Part shown: positions 1-10,440 of the stretch, in pieces
How the letters are laid out: each line of letters begins with the position of its first letter
Position numbering within the stretch: the first letter of the stretch is position 1
NCBI GenBank assembly: GCA_021401465.1
Contig: JADDMT010000009.1
Coordinates: 310,001-374,000 of the forward strand
DNA length: 64,000 nucleotides
DNA from: Teratosphaeria epicoccoides
Lineage: Eukaryota; Ascomycota; Dothideomycetes; Mycosphaerellales; Teratosphaeriaceae
Reading direction: 5' to 3'
Position numbers and translations under genes: made by a program
Notes under the pieces: model-generated
Database searches by the model: none
Seen by the model: the letters and a program-made list of their open reading frames with translations, nothing else
What the model was told of the DNA's origin: nothing

Positions 1-481
1 CAGGCGAAGGCGGGCAGAGAGCTGGTGAGTGAGGGAGCTGGGGTCTTGTTTCCGGGTCTAGGCGGGCGTGGGAATCGAGGTTATAGAGCGGCGAGCCTAG
101 GGGATGGTGCAGGAGCGGCGACGAACGTGGAGGAGGATGAAGTTGGCGAGGCCGCAGAGGCGAGCAGTCCTGAGAGCAGGCGAAGTCCTTGTTCGACCCT
201 GCCGTCCCCAGACGCCGAGCTGCCGATGCTATAGATAACGTTGGCGGAAGGCTGCGGCTTGACGGGAGTATCGAATTATATGGGATCCCCCGGTGTTGAG
301 AGGTCGGGAAAATCTAGGTGCGAGGTTCATGCCGCGTGATATCTCGCACCGCGCGTGCAGATTCGAGGTGCTAATAATAAAAGAAGCCGGCAAGTATGGC
401 TTGTTATAAGAGCGGACGTGAACACCTAGTGTTCGCTCCTCCTACTACGCTTTGTTCTTCTAAGCAGCGCATCGAACGAAG
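1..481. other. Left-edge intergenic region
   Basis: No convincing gene. The open frames here begin with GTG and have biased, arginine/glycine-rich composition without a recognisable domain. The minus strand of bases 1-230 is CT-rich, as in fungal promoters, so a gene leaving the window to the left is possible but no start codon is visible. The right end is the promoter of the secreted-protein gene that follows. Confidence 0.4.
405..410 (+). promoter_or_regulatory. Putative TATA box
   Basis: A TATAAG hexamer lies about 72 nt before the start codon of the small secreted protein gene, a plausible spacing for a TATA element in fungi. Assignment is by motif and position only. Confidence 0.3.
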
Positions 482-850
482 ATGAAGTTTCCAAACCTGG
501 CCACCTACATGATCGCGTCTGCATTGTTCTACGTGGCCTCAGCAGAGGTCGTGTGCGCACGCGGCAGATATCGACCAAGTCAAACCCTTCCTTGCAAAGA
601 GAAAGACTTCGACCGATTCCTCGATTACGTACAGAAGTACTGGGCAGACTTTGCAGAGGGCGAATACTGCGGAAATGCTGGGTGGTTCGACATTACTAAA
701 TGCGAATTGCAGTTTATAATACGGATTCAACGACGGTTCGCCCAAGGGGTTTATCATCATACGTCTGCAGGTGGGGGAATTGACGTTTACTATGGGACAC
801 CCAACCCGTGTGAGTATACCGGCACCAACTGCTACAACAGAGTACAGTAA
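482..850 (+). CDS. Small secreted cysteine-containing protein (effector-like)
   Basis: A 122-residue single-exon product. Residues 1-21 form a typical signal peptide (Lys3, hydrophobic core, small residues ending near SAEV). The mature part of about 100 residues has six cysteines near positions 26, 38, 63, 74, 109 and 117, enough for three disulfides, and is rich in Tyr and aromatic residues. No catalytic motif is recognised. Size, signal peptide and cysteine content match fungal secreted effectors, surface proteins or small antimicrobial proteins; which of these cannot be decided. The ATG is used because it begins the signal peptide and a TATA-like motif precedes it. The gene stands alone, with the Ubc6-type E2 downstream on the opposite strand. 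Confidence 0.6.
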   Translation: MKFPNLATYMIASALFYVASAEVVCARGRYRPSQTLPCKEKDFDRFLDYVQKYWADFAEGEYCGNAGWFDITKCELQFIIRIQRRFAQGVYHHTSAGGGIDVYYGTPNPCEYTGTNCYNRVQ

Positions 851-1445
851 GGCAAATGTGGCGCCAGTCGATCGGTTCGGAATCTCTATCAGTACTGCTA
901 CCGCAGTACTGATGGAAATCTGGTCACGGATTAGTAGCTACAGCCACAAGGGTTCGCTACATCGCAGTGTCGCCTCGGGGGGAATTTCCTGCAACCGGAG
1001 AGAGTCGACTGGATCTCGCAGAAGAGGGGCGGATGGACGAGCGAGTCAGGATTGTGGGTCGGCGAGCTTTAGGGATGGCACGGAGGCGACGGCGGAGGGC
1101 GGAGGGCAAGGTCAGCCTGGCTGTAGACGCGAGCGGTCCTGAGGGGCGGAGGGGAAGGCGGCAGATGGTGGGAACGGGCTGCTCGCGCTTCTGTGGCGTG
1201 GCTGAGTACCTGCAATCTTTGGTAGGGTGAGAGATGGATGGGCATGTAGTACAGTGTTGCGATAGTGCCTGCGAAAAGCTCTCTGGGGTATCTCAAAGCT
1301 CCAGCAATTGTCAAAAAGCATGTCTCCCGAACACCACCATATTCTAGTCCCTGTGCGGAACGCATCAAGCGCTGTATCTGCAAAAGCTCTGGACTGATTC
1401 GAGACCGATCATGTATCAATTCACAGCCAGTTCAATTCTATGTCA
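851..1445. other. Intergenic, convergent 3' ends
   Basis: Lies between two convergent genes. Overlapping open frames on both strands are low-complexity (Arg/Gly- or Pro/Ser-rich) with no domain, signal peptide or splice logic. I see only 3' untranslated sequence here. Confidence 0.4.
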
Positions 1446-2312
1446 TCAACCGTAACGTCTCCAGATCAGGAATATCAGCATCGCAATGACTCCGTAGATG
1501 GCCTTGTCTATCCAGGCGGGCACGTCGGCCTCTTGCCGTGGTCTCTGAGGTTGCTGCGTTTGCACTGCTGCCGCCGCAGGTGAATGTCCAACCGGTATTG
1601 ACGGTGAAGCAGCAGCCGGCGCTTGCGACACCACCGCCGCCGCAACACTGCTCTGCGCCTCCTTTCCCTGTGCCCCGGCCAACCCCACCACCTTCTCCTC
1701 TCCAGCCTTTACCTTCCCCTTCCCCAGATCCTCTCTATACGCCAGCCTCAACTCCTCCGGCACGACGTCCGCTTTCCCCTCGTCCCCCCCAGCTTCCCTA
1801 GCCGCCTCTTCCATCTCCCTCAAAATCTCCGCGTTACTCTTCCCACAAGCGGGACACCTCCACGCGCCACTCCCCCCCGCCAACCTCCTCCTCACCTCCT
1901 CACTCGCTTCCATCCCGCCCAACTGCCCGCCCGCACTCGTATCCATAAAACTCCTTATCGCCACCAACGCCGTCCGCACACCCCAAGCCGGCTGCCAGCT
2001 CTCTTCATGATGACCGCTGATACTCAGACATATCTCTCTATTCACTTCGAAGCGTCCTGTCGGCGTGAGGAAGCGGAAACTCGGCGGTTTGAGCGGGTAC
2101 GCAGGCGGGAGGACGATGCGGCCGTGGTAGATTCCGGTGGCGAAAGGGGAAGGGGCGGGTGGACCGCGGAGCGTGAAGTGCCATTCGAAGATATCGGTCT
2201 CGAGGGGCGCGGCGTAATAGTCGGGGGAGGGGGAGCAGGCGAGTTCGTTGGCCTCGCGGAGGATGCGCTTGATGGTGGGGTTTTTGGAGGAGAACTGGCC
2301 TTTGGTGGACAT
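1446..2312 (-). CDS. ubc6: Ubiquitin-conjugating enzyme E2, Ubc6/UBE2J type
   Basis: A 288-residue tail-anchored E2. The UBC core covers residues 10-150. The active-site cysteine is Cys95 in NREICLSISGHHEESWQPAW, the form typical of the Ubc6/UBE2J group, which lacks the usual HPN tripeptide. A CPAC pair (about residues 153-156) follows the core, then a long Ala/Ser/Pro/Gln-rich linker, then a C-terminal hydrophobic anchor (about 266-285) ending in basic residues. In yeast, Ubc6 sits on the cytosolic face of the ER and, with the Doa10 ligase, ubiquitinates misfolded membrane proteins. The start gives the conserved MSTKGQFSSKNPTIKRI beginning. No intron is needed. Confidence 0.93.
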   Translation of the reverse strand: MSTKGQFSSKNPTIKRILREANELACSPSPDYYAAPLETDIFEWHFTLRGPPAPSPFATGIYHGRIVLPPAYPLKPPSFRFLTPTGRFEVNREICLSISGHHEESWQPAWGVRTALVAIRSFMDTSAGGQLGGMEASEEVRRRLAGGSGAWRCPACGKSNAEILREMEEAAREAGGDEGKADVVPEELRLAYREDLGKGKVKAGEEKVVGLAGAQGKEAQSSVAAAVVSQAPAAASPSIPVGHSPAAAAVQTQQPQRPRQEADVPAWIDKAIYGVIAMLIFLIWRRYG

Positions 2313-2974
2313 TTTGAGGGTGTTATGTTGGGCTACGTGGTGCTTGGAGTGGCGTGGGTGGGGCCATTGGGCAAATTATATGGGGAGGGTATGCCAGGTG
2401 TTCAGTGTCAGGTTGCTTCACATGCTGCCGCCAGTAGCCGCTTGCGCCCCGCTTCTTTTTTTGCGATGAACAGTACGAATATGCGTTACAATCTACTTAT
2501 CAGATCAACTTTTCTAGTCTCGCACACGCGATGCCGTTACCGTCCCTTCCCCTTCGGCTCCCAGCTCTGGTGGTGCATAGAGATCGACGCAAGCTTGTCC
2601 CTCAAAGAGGTACTTCGAAGCGCAAATGGGAGGTCTCCAAGAGATCCCGGCGTGGGCGTGGGTACCAGAAGATCACGAAATAGGTGCGGCCGCGAGGAAT
2701 GCGCACGGTTTGAGACGTCGTGAGGAAGTAGTAAAAGATGCTTGAGCAGATTCTACCAACGCGATCTGATGATGTCTGTACTTGTACGATGACTACCTTG
2801 TGCATCGAAGAATAATCCTTCAAGCAACTCAATGATTCGCAATCGACTCCCAATTCTGACGTTCACAGAACCTCCACCCACCGCACGGTTTTTTCACCAC
2901 GTCGCCATGGCCCTTCAAACGTCCCGAAATAACCACCAGCGAACCAATCTCTCCATCCATCCAAGACGGACGAA
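2313..2974. other. Upstream region of the E2 gene
   Basis: Contains the promoter and 5' UTR of the minus-strand E2 gene and the 3' flank of the next minus-strand gene. The frames open here lack ATG-led coding character. Nothing else is recognised. Confidence 0.35.
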
Positions 2975-3488
2975 TCAATGAGCGCATTTCGGGTTCCCAT
3001 TTCCATCCTTGTTCCAGCAATTAAAATCATTATTCGCCGTCTTGGCTTCACCACGGGAAGAAGTCAGCAAAAGCACCGGCATCCCCTCGAGTCACAACAA
3101 TCGCCCTCCAGACTTACTTTCAATGGTGACGTCCACCCATTTTGGAAAGCGAAATGCGCCTAGTGGATCATTGCGGCACTACAATCACGTACATCATTGC
3201 ATCAGCATCCCTCTGTACCCCTCCCTCTCCTCTCTCCTGGGTAAGTAAACCGCTTACACAAAAGGTCCACAACTTCTTACTCGCATCTTTCTCGCACGAT
3301 CCATCCCCGGCTGTACCGCGATCGCAGAACCAGAGCTGAGACTTATTCGTTTCTTGTGGTTCCCAGGCACCTTTGGGTTCTTTGGGATCAATGGGACCTT
3401 TGACGAAGACCGGTCCTTCGCCACCATCCACTGTGGCGATGGTGATGCCGAGGAGGAGGAGGAGGAGGAGGAGGAGGGAGTCGTGCAT
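2975..3488 (-). CDS. Small secreted cysteine-rich protein, three exons
   Basis: Model: exons 3258-3488, 3118-3178 and 2975-3045 on the minus strand. Introns of 79 and 72 nt have GTAAGC..TAG and GTAAGT..AG ends, each with a TGCTGA-type branch site. The joined frame is exactly 363 nt, giving 120 residues. Residues 1-22 form a signal peptide with a run of nine leucines. The mature chain has six cysteines (WFCD, GSCE, TFC|CRN across the first junction, FNCW, PKCA), two of them adjacent, as in many effector-like proteins. Reading through the first intron gives a 106-residue form with only three cysteines, so splicing restores an even set. No family is recognised. Confidence 0.6.
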
Positions 3489-5812
3489 GATAGAGAAGGG
3501 CGTGATGGCTATGTATGGTTCAAGGGTGGTGAGGTGTATAGAGGGAGGAGGAAAAAGGATGCATGTAAGTCCTCAGTGGCCACCTTCTGCGCTGAGTCGA
3601 AGAGGACTTTAACGCCGGCGGGTTAATTAGTGGAGCATCTGTATGTCGTGCTTTAGGGCGACTAGTGTTGTATTGGTGTGCGGTTCTGGAGGTTGCTTCG
3701 GGGTCCGTACATATATGGTGTCAGGCTACGATGTTGGGTTGCGAAATACCGTCACAGCATTGGCTCTGCTACTTTTGGAATCGCGGTTCCATAATTTCAT
3801 GTGTGAAAGACTCTTGTCCGTAGGTTCCGCGTAAACACTCCGTCACGTGCACTTCAGGTGATGCCAGGAGCACGATACCAGGAAACGTTCATGCCCCGGC
3901 CTTCGGTTTTCGTTGTCTGATCGCTGACGTATCACTGAGCGACTCACCTTAATTCGCTCGGCAATGTGTTCTTTAGACGAGGCAGAGTCCAGCGAGACTG
4001 CCTGAGGAGACTATCGCCAAGTTGCCCTTGACATATGCTCCTAGCGGCAGCCCATACCGGCGTGGCTGGCTGAACCATGCATTCCGAGACCCAGAAGGCG
4101 TGCCTCACGTAGTACATGTCGTGGATCGGGGCCATGAGTTGCTCTCCTCGGCATCGCAACGGCATCATGAAGAGTCAGTCACTGGCAAGCAAGACAAGTG
4201 TCGTTGCATATTCTCCTCGAGGATGATACAACCATCACGTTGTTGCGACCAAGAGCCCACAGGCTGTCCAGGATGCACATGATGCATCTGCGTGCGCTGG
4301 CGGGCTTCCATAGGCGCAGGCTGCTATATGCGCCGCCACTGTGCAAGCTGTGTTTTGCTCCAGCGCCTCTCATACCACTAGACGATCGAATTCTTGCTGA
4401 TATCTCCGTACATCATCGATCTGTAGACCGCTGGCTGCCGACCTGCTTGAAATTCTTGCCTCGAAGACCTTGATATGGCGGTCTTGATGCTTGCACGATG
4501 ACGTTCTGGAGGTGTTCCATGTTTGGAGATGCGCGCCAAGGCCAGATCCAAGGCTTGACTCCTGTATCATCTGCCTACATTCTCTGACCTGCTGATGGGT
4601 GATCGCGATCGTGCACCTGCTCTGATCAACGTGCGAGACTGACTGTGTGTCGGCTGCCAGCCAAGTGCTATAGATCAGCTTTACTGTCAAGCATCGCTTG
4701 TCCAGCACTTCAGCAACGGCGTCATGATAAGCGAACACTTTCTTCGCAAACGAAGGTTTAGATGCAGATACAGGTTACAAGCCACAGATCATCGGGATAT
4801 GCACACAAGCTTACCCTAGCGACGTTGGACAGATGTAGGGGCACGGTGCAGGAAGCGAGCTGGCCCCCCTGGATGGAGTGACAGAGATTGGGTGGTGGGG
4901 ATGGGTTAATTTAACAGAATTGCAGCGAGGTCGTTTGTCGCGGAGTTGGATCTGGTCCAGGTGAGGAGGTATTCTTACATACAGCCTTGACTGAGCTTCT
5001 TGCATACTACGTACTGTTGTTGTATTTCCAAGACACAAGGGCTTTGCGATCTTCCTTTGTCCAAATTGCTGGGCGTTGCCGCGATCAATCATACCAATCA
5101 TACCAATCATACCTCCCACGGCCTTTGTCACGCGAACTGTTAGCATCCGATCGAGAACGCCAAAACCTGGTGTCACGAGAAAGGAGGCGCATCACACGGC
5201 GTCCAAGAGCAGGAAGGAGCATTAGCGGAAGTACAAGAAGAGGCTGAACAGCTGGAGGTGGAATGTGCGCATGGTAAGTTAGTTCATGTTGTTGGTTTCC
5301 ATTGCTGCGCCACGAGGAGCCAAGGCTTGGACGACTTGACTTCGCCGGTCAGCAGACACCCGCAGTCGCATCGGAGAAGTTCGATATAAACACGCTGTGC
5401 CTTGTGAAATCCATGCTGGCAAGTGCGTCAATGTCGAAGCCGGCAAAATCGTGATCAAAAGACGGATTCGGCCAATCGATTACACACCTGCACCACTGCT
5501 GCTGCCGGCTGCCACCGGAAACGCCTTCCAACCTTCAGAAACCTTGAGAAACAACCCAAGTCTGGTCTGACATCACGCCTTCCTCGTCTTCCGCCCCCCA
5601 CGGGACGACCACGCTCTCTACACGTCGTTGCACGGCGGTCGGACGGGAATCAATGCGACATTCGCTCCTTTGACCATACGCCACCGCGTCTGGACTCTCC
5701 TGCAATTTGGCCATTTGCGTCACGTCCCGCTCGGCATCCTTTGCTGCTGCTGCAGTGTTAAAGATACAATACAACACACAGAAACTAATAGTAATCCCGC
5801 AACACCAGAGCC
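3489..5812. other. Long intergenic region before lcb2
   Basis: About 2.3 kb without a gene I can support. A minus-strand frame at 4370-4738 is open for 122 codons but starts with GTG and shows no domain. The last 250 nt are pyrimidine-rich (CCGCCCCCC, CTGCTGCTGC) and probably form the promoter and 5' UTR of the following gene. A short 9-nt tandem repeat lies at 5086-5112. Confidence 0.35.
5086..5112. repeat. 9-nt tandem repeat, three copies
   Basis: CAATCATAC is repeated three times without mismatch. It is non-coding as far as can be seen and may be a small variable-number locus. Confidence 0.8.
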
Positions 5813-7897
5813 ATGCCTATCCGCACCATCTTCGCCTCGTCCGCCCCGCCCCCCTCGCCCGACACTACCACCATACTATCCGAGAAAGAACCCATACGCA
5901 TCATCGAGACTCAGGAGACCGCACCTGCACCCACCGCTCCTAAGCCGCGCTTTCGACCACGCATCTTGAGCGCATTCTCCGGCTCGCCCAGGCAGCCGAG
6001 GCCCACCGAGTCGACGTTGATAAGCCAGACCGAGACTCTCAAGACACCGCAGGTCCCATCATTCCGGCCGCCGTCACCGCAGATCCCGACGCTGAGCCTG
6101 CCGACGATCAATCTGACGACGGCAACGGGCGAGAAGAGCAAGATGGAGGACGCACAGAAGCCATTGACGCTATTCAGCCCGCCCAGCCCGACCGAGGCGA
6201 AGCGCATGGCGAAGATGTATGCGGCATACGGACCACTCGGTTCAAAGCAACACCTCTATACCTCCAGATTCGTTGGCGAGGAGTTCCCAGAGCCGATAGA
6301 AGATGAGCCGCCGTATTACTACCTCATCACCACCTACATATCGTACCTCATCCTCATCATTTTCGGACACGTGCGAGACTTTTTCGGCAAGCGCTTCAGA
6401 CAAGAGCATTACAAACATCTACGGGAGCAGGACGGATACGCACCGTTGAACAGCGATTTTGACAACTTCTACATCAGGCGACTGCAGCTGAGGATTAACG
6501 ATTGTTTCAGACGGCCTGTCACCGGTGTTCCGGGACGGTTCATCACGCTGCTGGACAGGAAGAGCGATGACTTCAACTTGAGCTTCAAGCTGACAGGCAC
6601 AACCACGGAGACGCTCAATCTGTCAAGCTACAACTATCTGGGTTTCGCGCAGGCTGAAGGCGAATGCGCCGATGAGGCAGAGAAGAGCATCCGCAAGTAC
6701 GGCGTCTCATTCTGTTCACCACGAGCGGATGTTGGCACAAGCGAGCTGCATGTCGAGGTGGAGCGCCTGGTCGCTGACTTCGTCGGCAAGCCTGCAGCGA
6801 CGGTGTATAGCATGGGTTTCGTCACGAACGCAACCTCCTTCCCGGCTTTCGTTGGGAAGGGCTGCTTAGTGATCAGCGACCAATTGAACCACTCCTCTAT
6901 TCGCTTCGGAGCTCGTGTATCTGGCGCAGTAATCGACATGTTCAAGCACAACGACATGCAAGATCTGGAGCACGTGCTACGCGAGCGCATAAGCCAAGGC
7001 CAGCCAAGAACACACCGACCATGGAGGAAGATTCTGGTTGCTGTCGAAGGCTTGTACAGTATGGAGGGTACGATGGTAAACCTGCCGGGTATTGTGGCGC
7101 TGAAAAGGAAGTACAAATTCGCGCTGTACGTTGACGAGGCGCACAGCATTGGCGCGCTAGGCCCGAGAGGACGTGGTGTCTGCGACTACTTTGGCATTGA
7201 CCCGAGTGAGATCGACATCCTCATGGGCACCTTCACGAAATCATTTGGTGCGAACGGAGGTTATATCTGTGCTGAGAAGGCCATCATCGACAAGATTCGA
7301 GTGACAAATGCAGGCACACTCTATGGCGAGTCGCCAACACCTGCCGTCCTGACGCAGATCGCCACTTCGCTCAAGATCATCAACGGCGAAGTCGCACCAG
7401 GCCAAGGCGAAGAGCGTCTCCAGCGTCTGGCGTTCAACTCGCGGTACCTCAGACTCGGTCTCAAGCGACTAGGCTTCATCGTTTACGGCCACGACGACTC
7501 TCCAATCATCCCACTCCTCCTCTACCACCCTGCCAAGATTCCAGCCTTCTCACACGAAATGCTGAAGCGCAAGATCTCGGTCGTCGTCGTCGGATACCCC
7601 GCCACTCCTCTCATTTCGTCTCGCGTACGTCTTTGCGTGTCAGCAGCACATACTAAGGACGACCTAGACCGTTTGCTCACGGCTTGCGACCAAGCGGGCG
7701 ACGTGCTGCAGCTGAAGTTCAGTTCTGGTATTGCGGGTGGCCAGGAGGCCTTCCACGATGGCCTGCTGAACGAGAAGGAGAGTGAGGTCCGTTCTTGCTT
7801 AGAAGCAGGTGGCAGGCCGACTGTCGTACCGCCGAGGTGGAGGATCGAGGATGTGATTACAAGGGGTGTGGAGGACGTCAAGCAGCCGCTGTATTAG
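5813..7897 (+). CDS. lcb2: Serine palmitoyltransferase subunit 2 (Lcb2)
   Basis: A 694-residue pyridoxal-phosphate enzyme. Lcb2 with Lcb1 condenses serine and palmitoyl-CoA to 3-ketodihydrosphingosine, the first step of sphingolipid synthesis, in the ER membrane. A hydrophobic segment (about 168-190) precedes the fold-type-I aminotransferase domain. The PLP-binding lysine is Lys476 in GTFTKSFGANGGY, the Lcb2 signature, and DEAHSIG (His444) is the cofactor-contacting motif. The first 110 residues form a Pro/Thr/Ser-rich extension longer than in yeast. Translation could instead begin at Met111, just before the conserved part, but the first ATG follows a pyrimidine-rich leader. No intron is required. 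Confidence 0.95.
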   Translation: MPIRTIFASSAPPPSPDTTTILSEKEPIRIIETQETAPAPTAPKPRFRPRILSAFSGSPRQPRPTESTLISQTETLKTPQVPSFRPPSPQIPTLSLPTINLTTATGEKSKMEDAQKPLTLFSPPSPTEAKRMAKMYAAYGPLGSKQHLYTSRFVGEEFPEPIEDEPPYYYLITTYISYLILIIFGHVRDFFGKRFRQEHYKHLREQDGYAPLNSDFDNFYIRRLQLRINDCFRRPVTGVPGRFITLLDRKSDDFNLSFKLTGTTTETLNLSSYNYLGFAQAEGECADEAEKSIRKYGVSFCSPRADVGTSELHVEVERLVADFVGKPAATVYSMGFVTNATSFPAFVGKGCLVISDQLNHSSIRFGARVSGAVIDMFKHNDMQDLEHVLRERISQGQPRTHRPWRKILVAVEGLYSMEGTMVNLPGIVALKRKYKFALYVDEAHSIGALGPRGRGVCDYFGIDPSEIDILMGTFTKSFGANGGYICAEKAIIDKIRVTNAGTLYGESPTPAVLTQIATSLKIINGEVAPGQGEERLQRLAFNSRYLRLGLKRLGFIVYGHDDSPIIPLLLYHPAKIPAFSHEMLKRKISVVVVGYPATPLISSRVRLCVSAAHTKDDLDRLLTACDQAGDVLQLKFSSGIAGGQEAFHDGLLNEKESEVRSCLEAGGRPTVVPPRWRIEDVITRGVEDVKQPLY

Positions 7898-9249
7898 GTG
7901 GTGCCTTGGACTTTTTGATCTTCTTGTGGCAATCTTTGGCGTGGAGCTCCGGTGTTCGTTTTCTTCTTTCTGCGTCAAGCGCTGCGGCGCTGATGGGCCT
8001 TTGTGGGTGCAGAGGACCTCTGCATGCATCTTGATGTGGTGGGCATGTGATGTTGGGCCCATGGGCACCTTGGGTGAGGGAATTTGCCAATGTTCATGGG
8101 GTTAGTTTACATTGGGTGGATTATAGATGTGGTATGCGTGGTTGGGAGCGAGATGGGGAGATATGGAGTACAGAGATCATCAGTGCAGTCGCATGGCTTG
8201 TTTCTTCTTGCCTGGTTCGGACATTCAATACTACGTTGCACATCTTCGCCCGGCACGGCTCATGCGTTCATCGCGGTCGATCGAGAGGTCTGGACCTGTG
8301 GGTTCTGGTGAGCTGCCAGGAGGTAGGATATTGTTGGACTGCTCGTGGCTGTGTCTAAGAGGACTGGTCGTTGCGTCCCAAACTGGGGTCGGCACGCAAT
8401 CGACGTGGTTGGCTATTTGGTCGGTCCAGTCGCAGGTCGCTACGACTCCCGATCATGAGAGTGGACCTTGTGGTAGCTGGTGGGCGGTGCGTCTCCTTCT
8501 GCTGGATCGGGTGCGCGGTTGCCTATTCAGGGCTGCTGTGAATGGCCTGCGTGCTGGACATTGAACCGGATCATGGAGGATGGAGGATGGAGGATGGGTA
8601 TGGAAGCTGCTTTCGATATTCGTTTGTTGGATGTGGTTAAGGTACCTCACCGCTCCACTTTTCGATGACGCGCGAGACGTATATGTATCTTTCCATTCGG
8701 ACTTGGCTCCTTGACCTTGACTGCTGCGACGAGCTTTGGTCTTTGGAAAACGGTAATCCCCGTTGCCGTTGTGACTCTCCGGTCGAGGCATCCGAGTGTT
8801 TCCCGCCAAGCGCCTGGTCGTCATGCTGCGGGTGCTTTCAGACGGGCTGTGACGGTCATCGCCTGCGTGTGCGCGGAGCAACACTGTTGTGCCTGCTCAA
8901 GTCAACACTGCAGTTCCTGCCATCATTAGCATTGACTCGAAGTGTTCCATGAACTCCGGGAATTGCAACGTGCGTTTCTTGCTCGCACGGCCTAGCACAC
9001 GCAGGAGATTCAAAGAAATGTCGTTGTTACTGCAGACAACGCTGTGCACGACCATGATGACAATGCACAGGTCGTCGATGTCAGAATTGGAGACACTAGT
9101 TCTAGTGGACAGTCTTCCGGTGGTTCGCGAGCACGGAATCCGGAGCCGCAGCCGTCGTACCTACAGAGGCTTCGGGATATTTGTGGCGACGAATGGGAGA
9201 ATTTGAAGCCACGACCTACCTGGTAGCCGGCATAGGGTGTCCAAGATGA
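7898..9249. other. Intergenic after lcb2
   Basis: The first few hundred bases are the lcb2 3' UTR and terminator. A three-copy GGATGGA-like run sits near 8575-8600. A 60-codon frame at 9044-9226 (Ser/Gly/Asp-rich) may be the N-terminal remnant of the CorA-like pseudogene that follows. No intact gene is recognised. Confidence 0.35.
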
Positions 9250-10440
9250 CGAGATGCATTCCCCCTGGGATCCGACTGCTACTGGATTGCCAGCCATCGT
9301 GAAGAGGCTGGCGACAGACCCTGCTTCTATGTCGAGGACACCCAGGAGCCGTGGGTTGAAAAGTTCGGCGATCAATTCGCGATCGATCCGCAATCACTTC
9401 ATGTCCATTGCAAATTTCTGCAAAATGTTATGCTCACGCACAGAGGCATCCAAGCCGGGCTCGAGTGCTTGCTGCAACTGGCATGCAGACGGACTTGTTG
9501 TACAGCTTTGACTTTAGCGCGCGGTGTTATCACCATTCCGCAACTTGCTAGCGGAACACATCAGGTCACTGCCATGAGCATTTGTGGCGCATCCTATAGC
9601 ATGGGACTGGTCATTGCTTTCGATGCGGCTGCCTCCCGGAAACCACGAAGGTGTCGAGGTGCGATAGGTGCTGAGACAAGCGCTCAGCTCGAATCATACC
9701 GTGACGAATCGAATGTGCCGTCCTTCAGAAACGATCTCAGGAAGGTCTCTGCAGTCCTACAGGGTCAAGATCAGCTGCTTCGCGGCATTCAGCATCTTGG
9801 AATAGTATGCAAAGAGGCTGGAATTAGATATCGCAGCGCTCGCTTGAAGACCTAGTCACGATCGAGTCGACGCAGGACAATCTTAAGCGCATGCATATCT
9901 CAAGACGCTCGTTGTCCGCTATAACCAGGTGCATGGCTGGCTTGGTGAACAATATGAAATCGGAGACTGAGTTCCATGCAGACCTGAAGGCTTTCAGCGA
10001 CAAAATCCTGAGACAAATTCAAGAATTGCGTGACAGGATCCCTGAGTTGTCAGACCGCCTGAACGATTTCTTTCAACTCTTTATCAATTCCACGAACCTT
10101 CAAGATGCTAAACGGAGTTTGCAAGAGGCAATACTTAGTAGGCAAGAAGCATTGCTGGGTAGAGAGGAGTGCAAGCTGAGCGCTCCACCATGCTCACCAT
10201 CCGAGCGCCAATCTACCTGCCCTGAATCTCTTCACCTCTTTGTTTGGTGTGAACATCAGAGAAGTCAACGGCGGGACGCCGAGCTAGTGGACGGTTCTTT
10301 TGGCAGTTATGATAGTAGTATCGCTCACGATTGTGGTGTCCCTCATTACGTGGTTGTGCACGAGCAGGCAGCGCCGAAATGTACAGGAGGGGTTCGAGGC
10401 GAAGATAGAGAACAAGAAGACAGTTCGACGTGAAGCCACT
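9250..10440 (+). pseudogene. Decayed CorA-like Mg2+ transporter gene
   Basis: Homology runs through three frames. Frame 1 from about 9256 encodes a segment with DTQEPWVEKFGDQFAIDP, resembling the N-terminal region of fungal CorA-like proteins, and later an RNDLRKVSAVL helix. Frame 0 (9843-10160) encodes a long coiled coil. Frame 2 (about 10169-10222) encodes QAERSTMLTIRAPIYLP. Frame 1 from 10225 encodes NLFTSLFGVNIREVNGG, matching the CorA pore motif (usually GMN; here GVN), then an in-frame TAG at 10285-10287, then a second membrane segment (WTVLLAVMIVVSL). No intron of plausible length resolves the shifts without deleting conserved sequence. I infer an inactivated cation-transporter-family gene; its 5' boundary is uncertain. 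Confidence 0.55.

Noticed and set aside
771..1230. Plus-strand Arg/Gly-rich ORFs after the first secreted gene
   Set aside because: One is an out-of-frame continuation over the real gene, the other starts in low-complexity sequence; no domain.
3454..3480. GAGGAGGAGG microsatellite as a non-coding repeat
   Set aside because: It encodes the poly-leucine core of the signal peptide on the opposite strand, so it is explained as coding sequence.
4370..4738. 122-codon minus-strand ORF
   Set aside because: Begins at GTG, shows no domain or splice logic, and has no supporting upstream exon.
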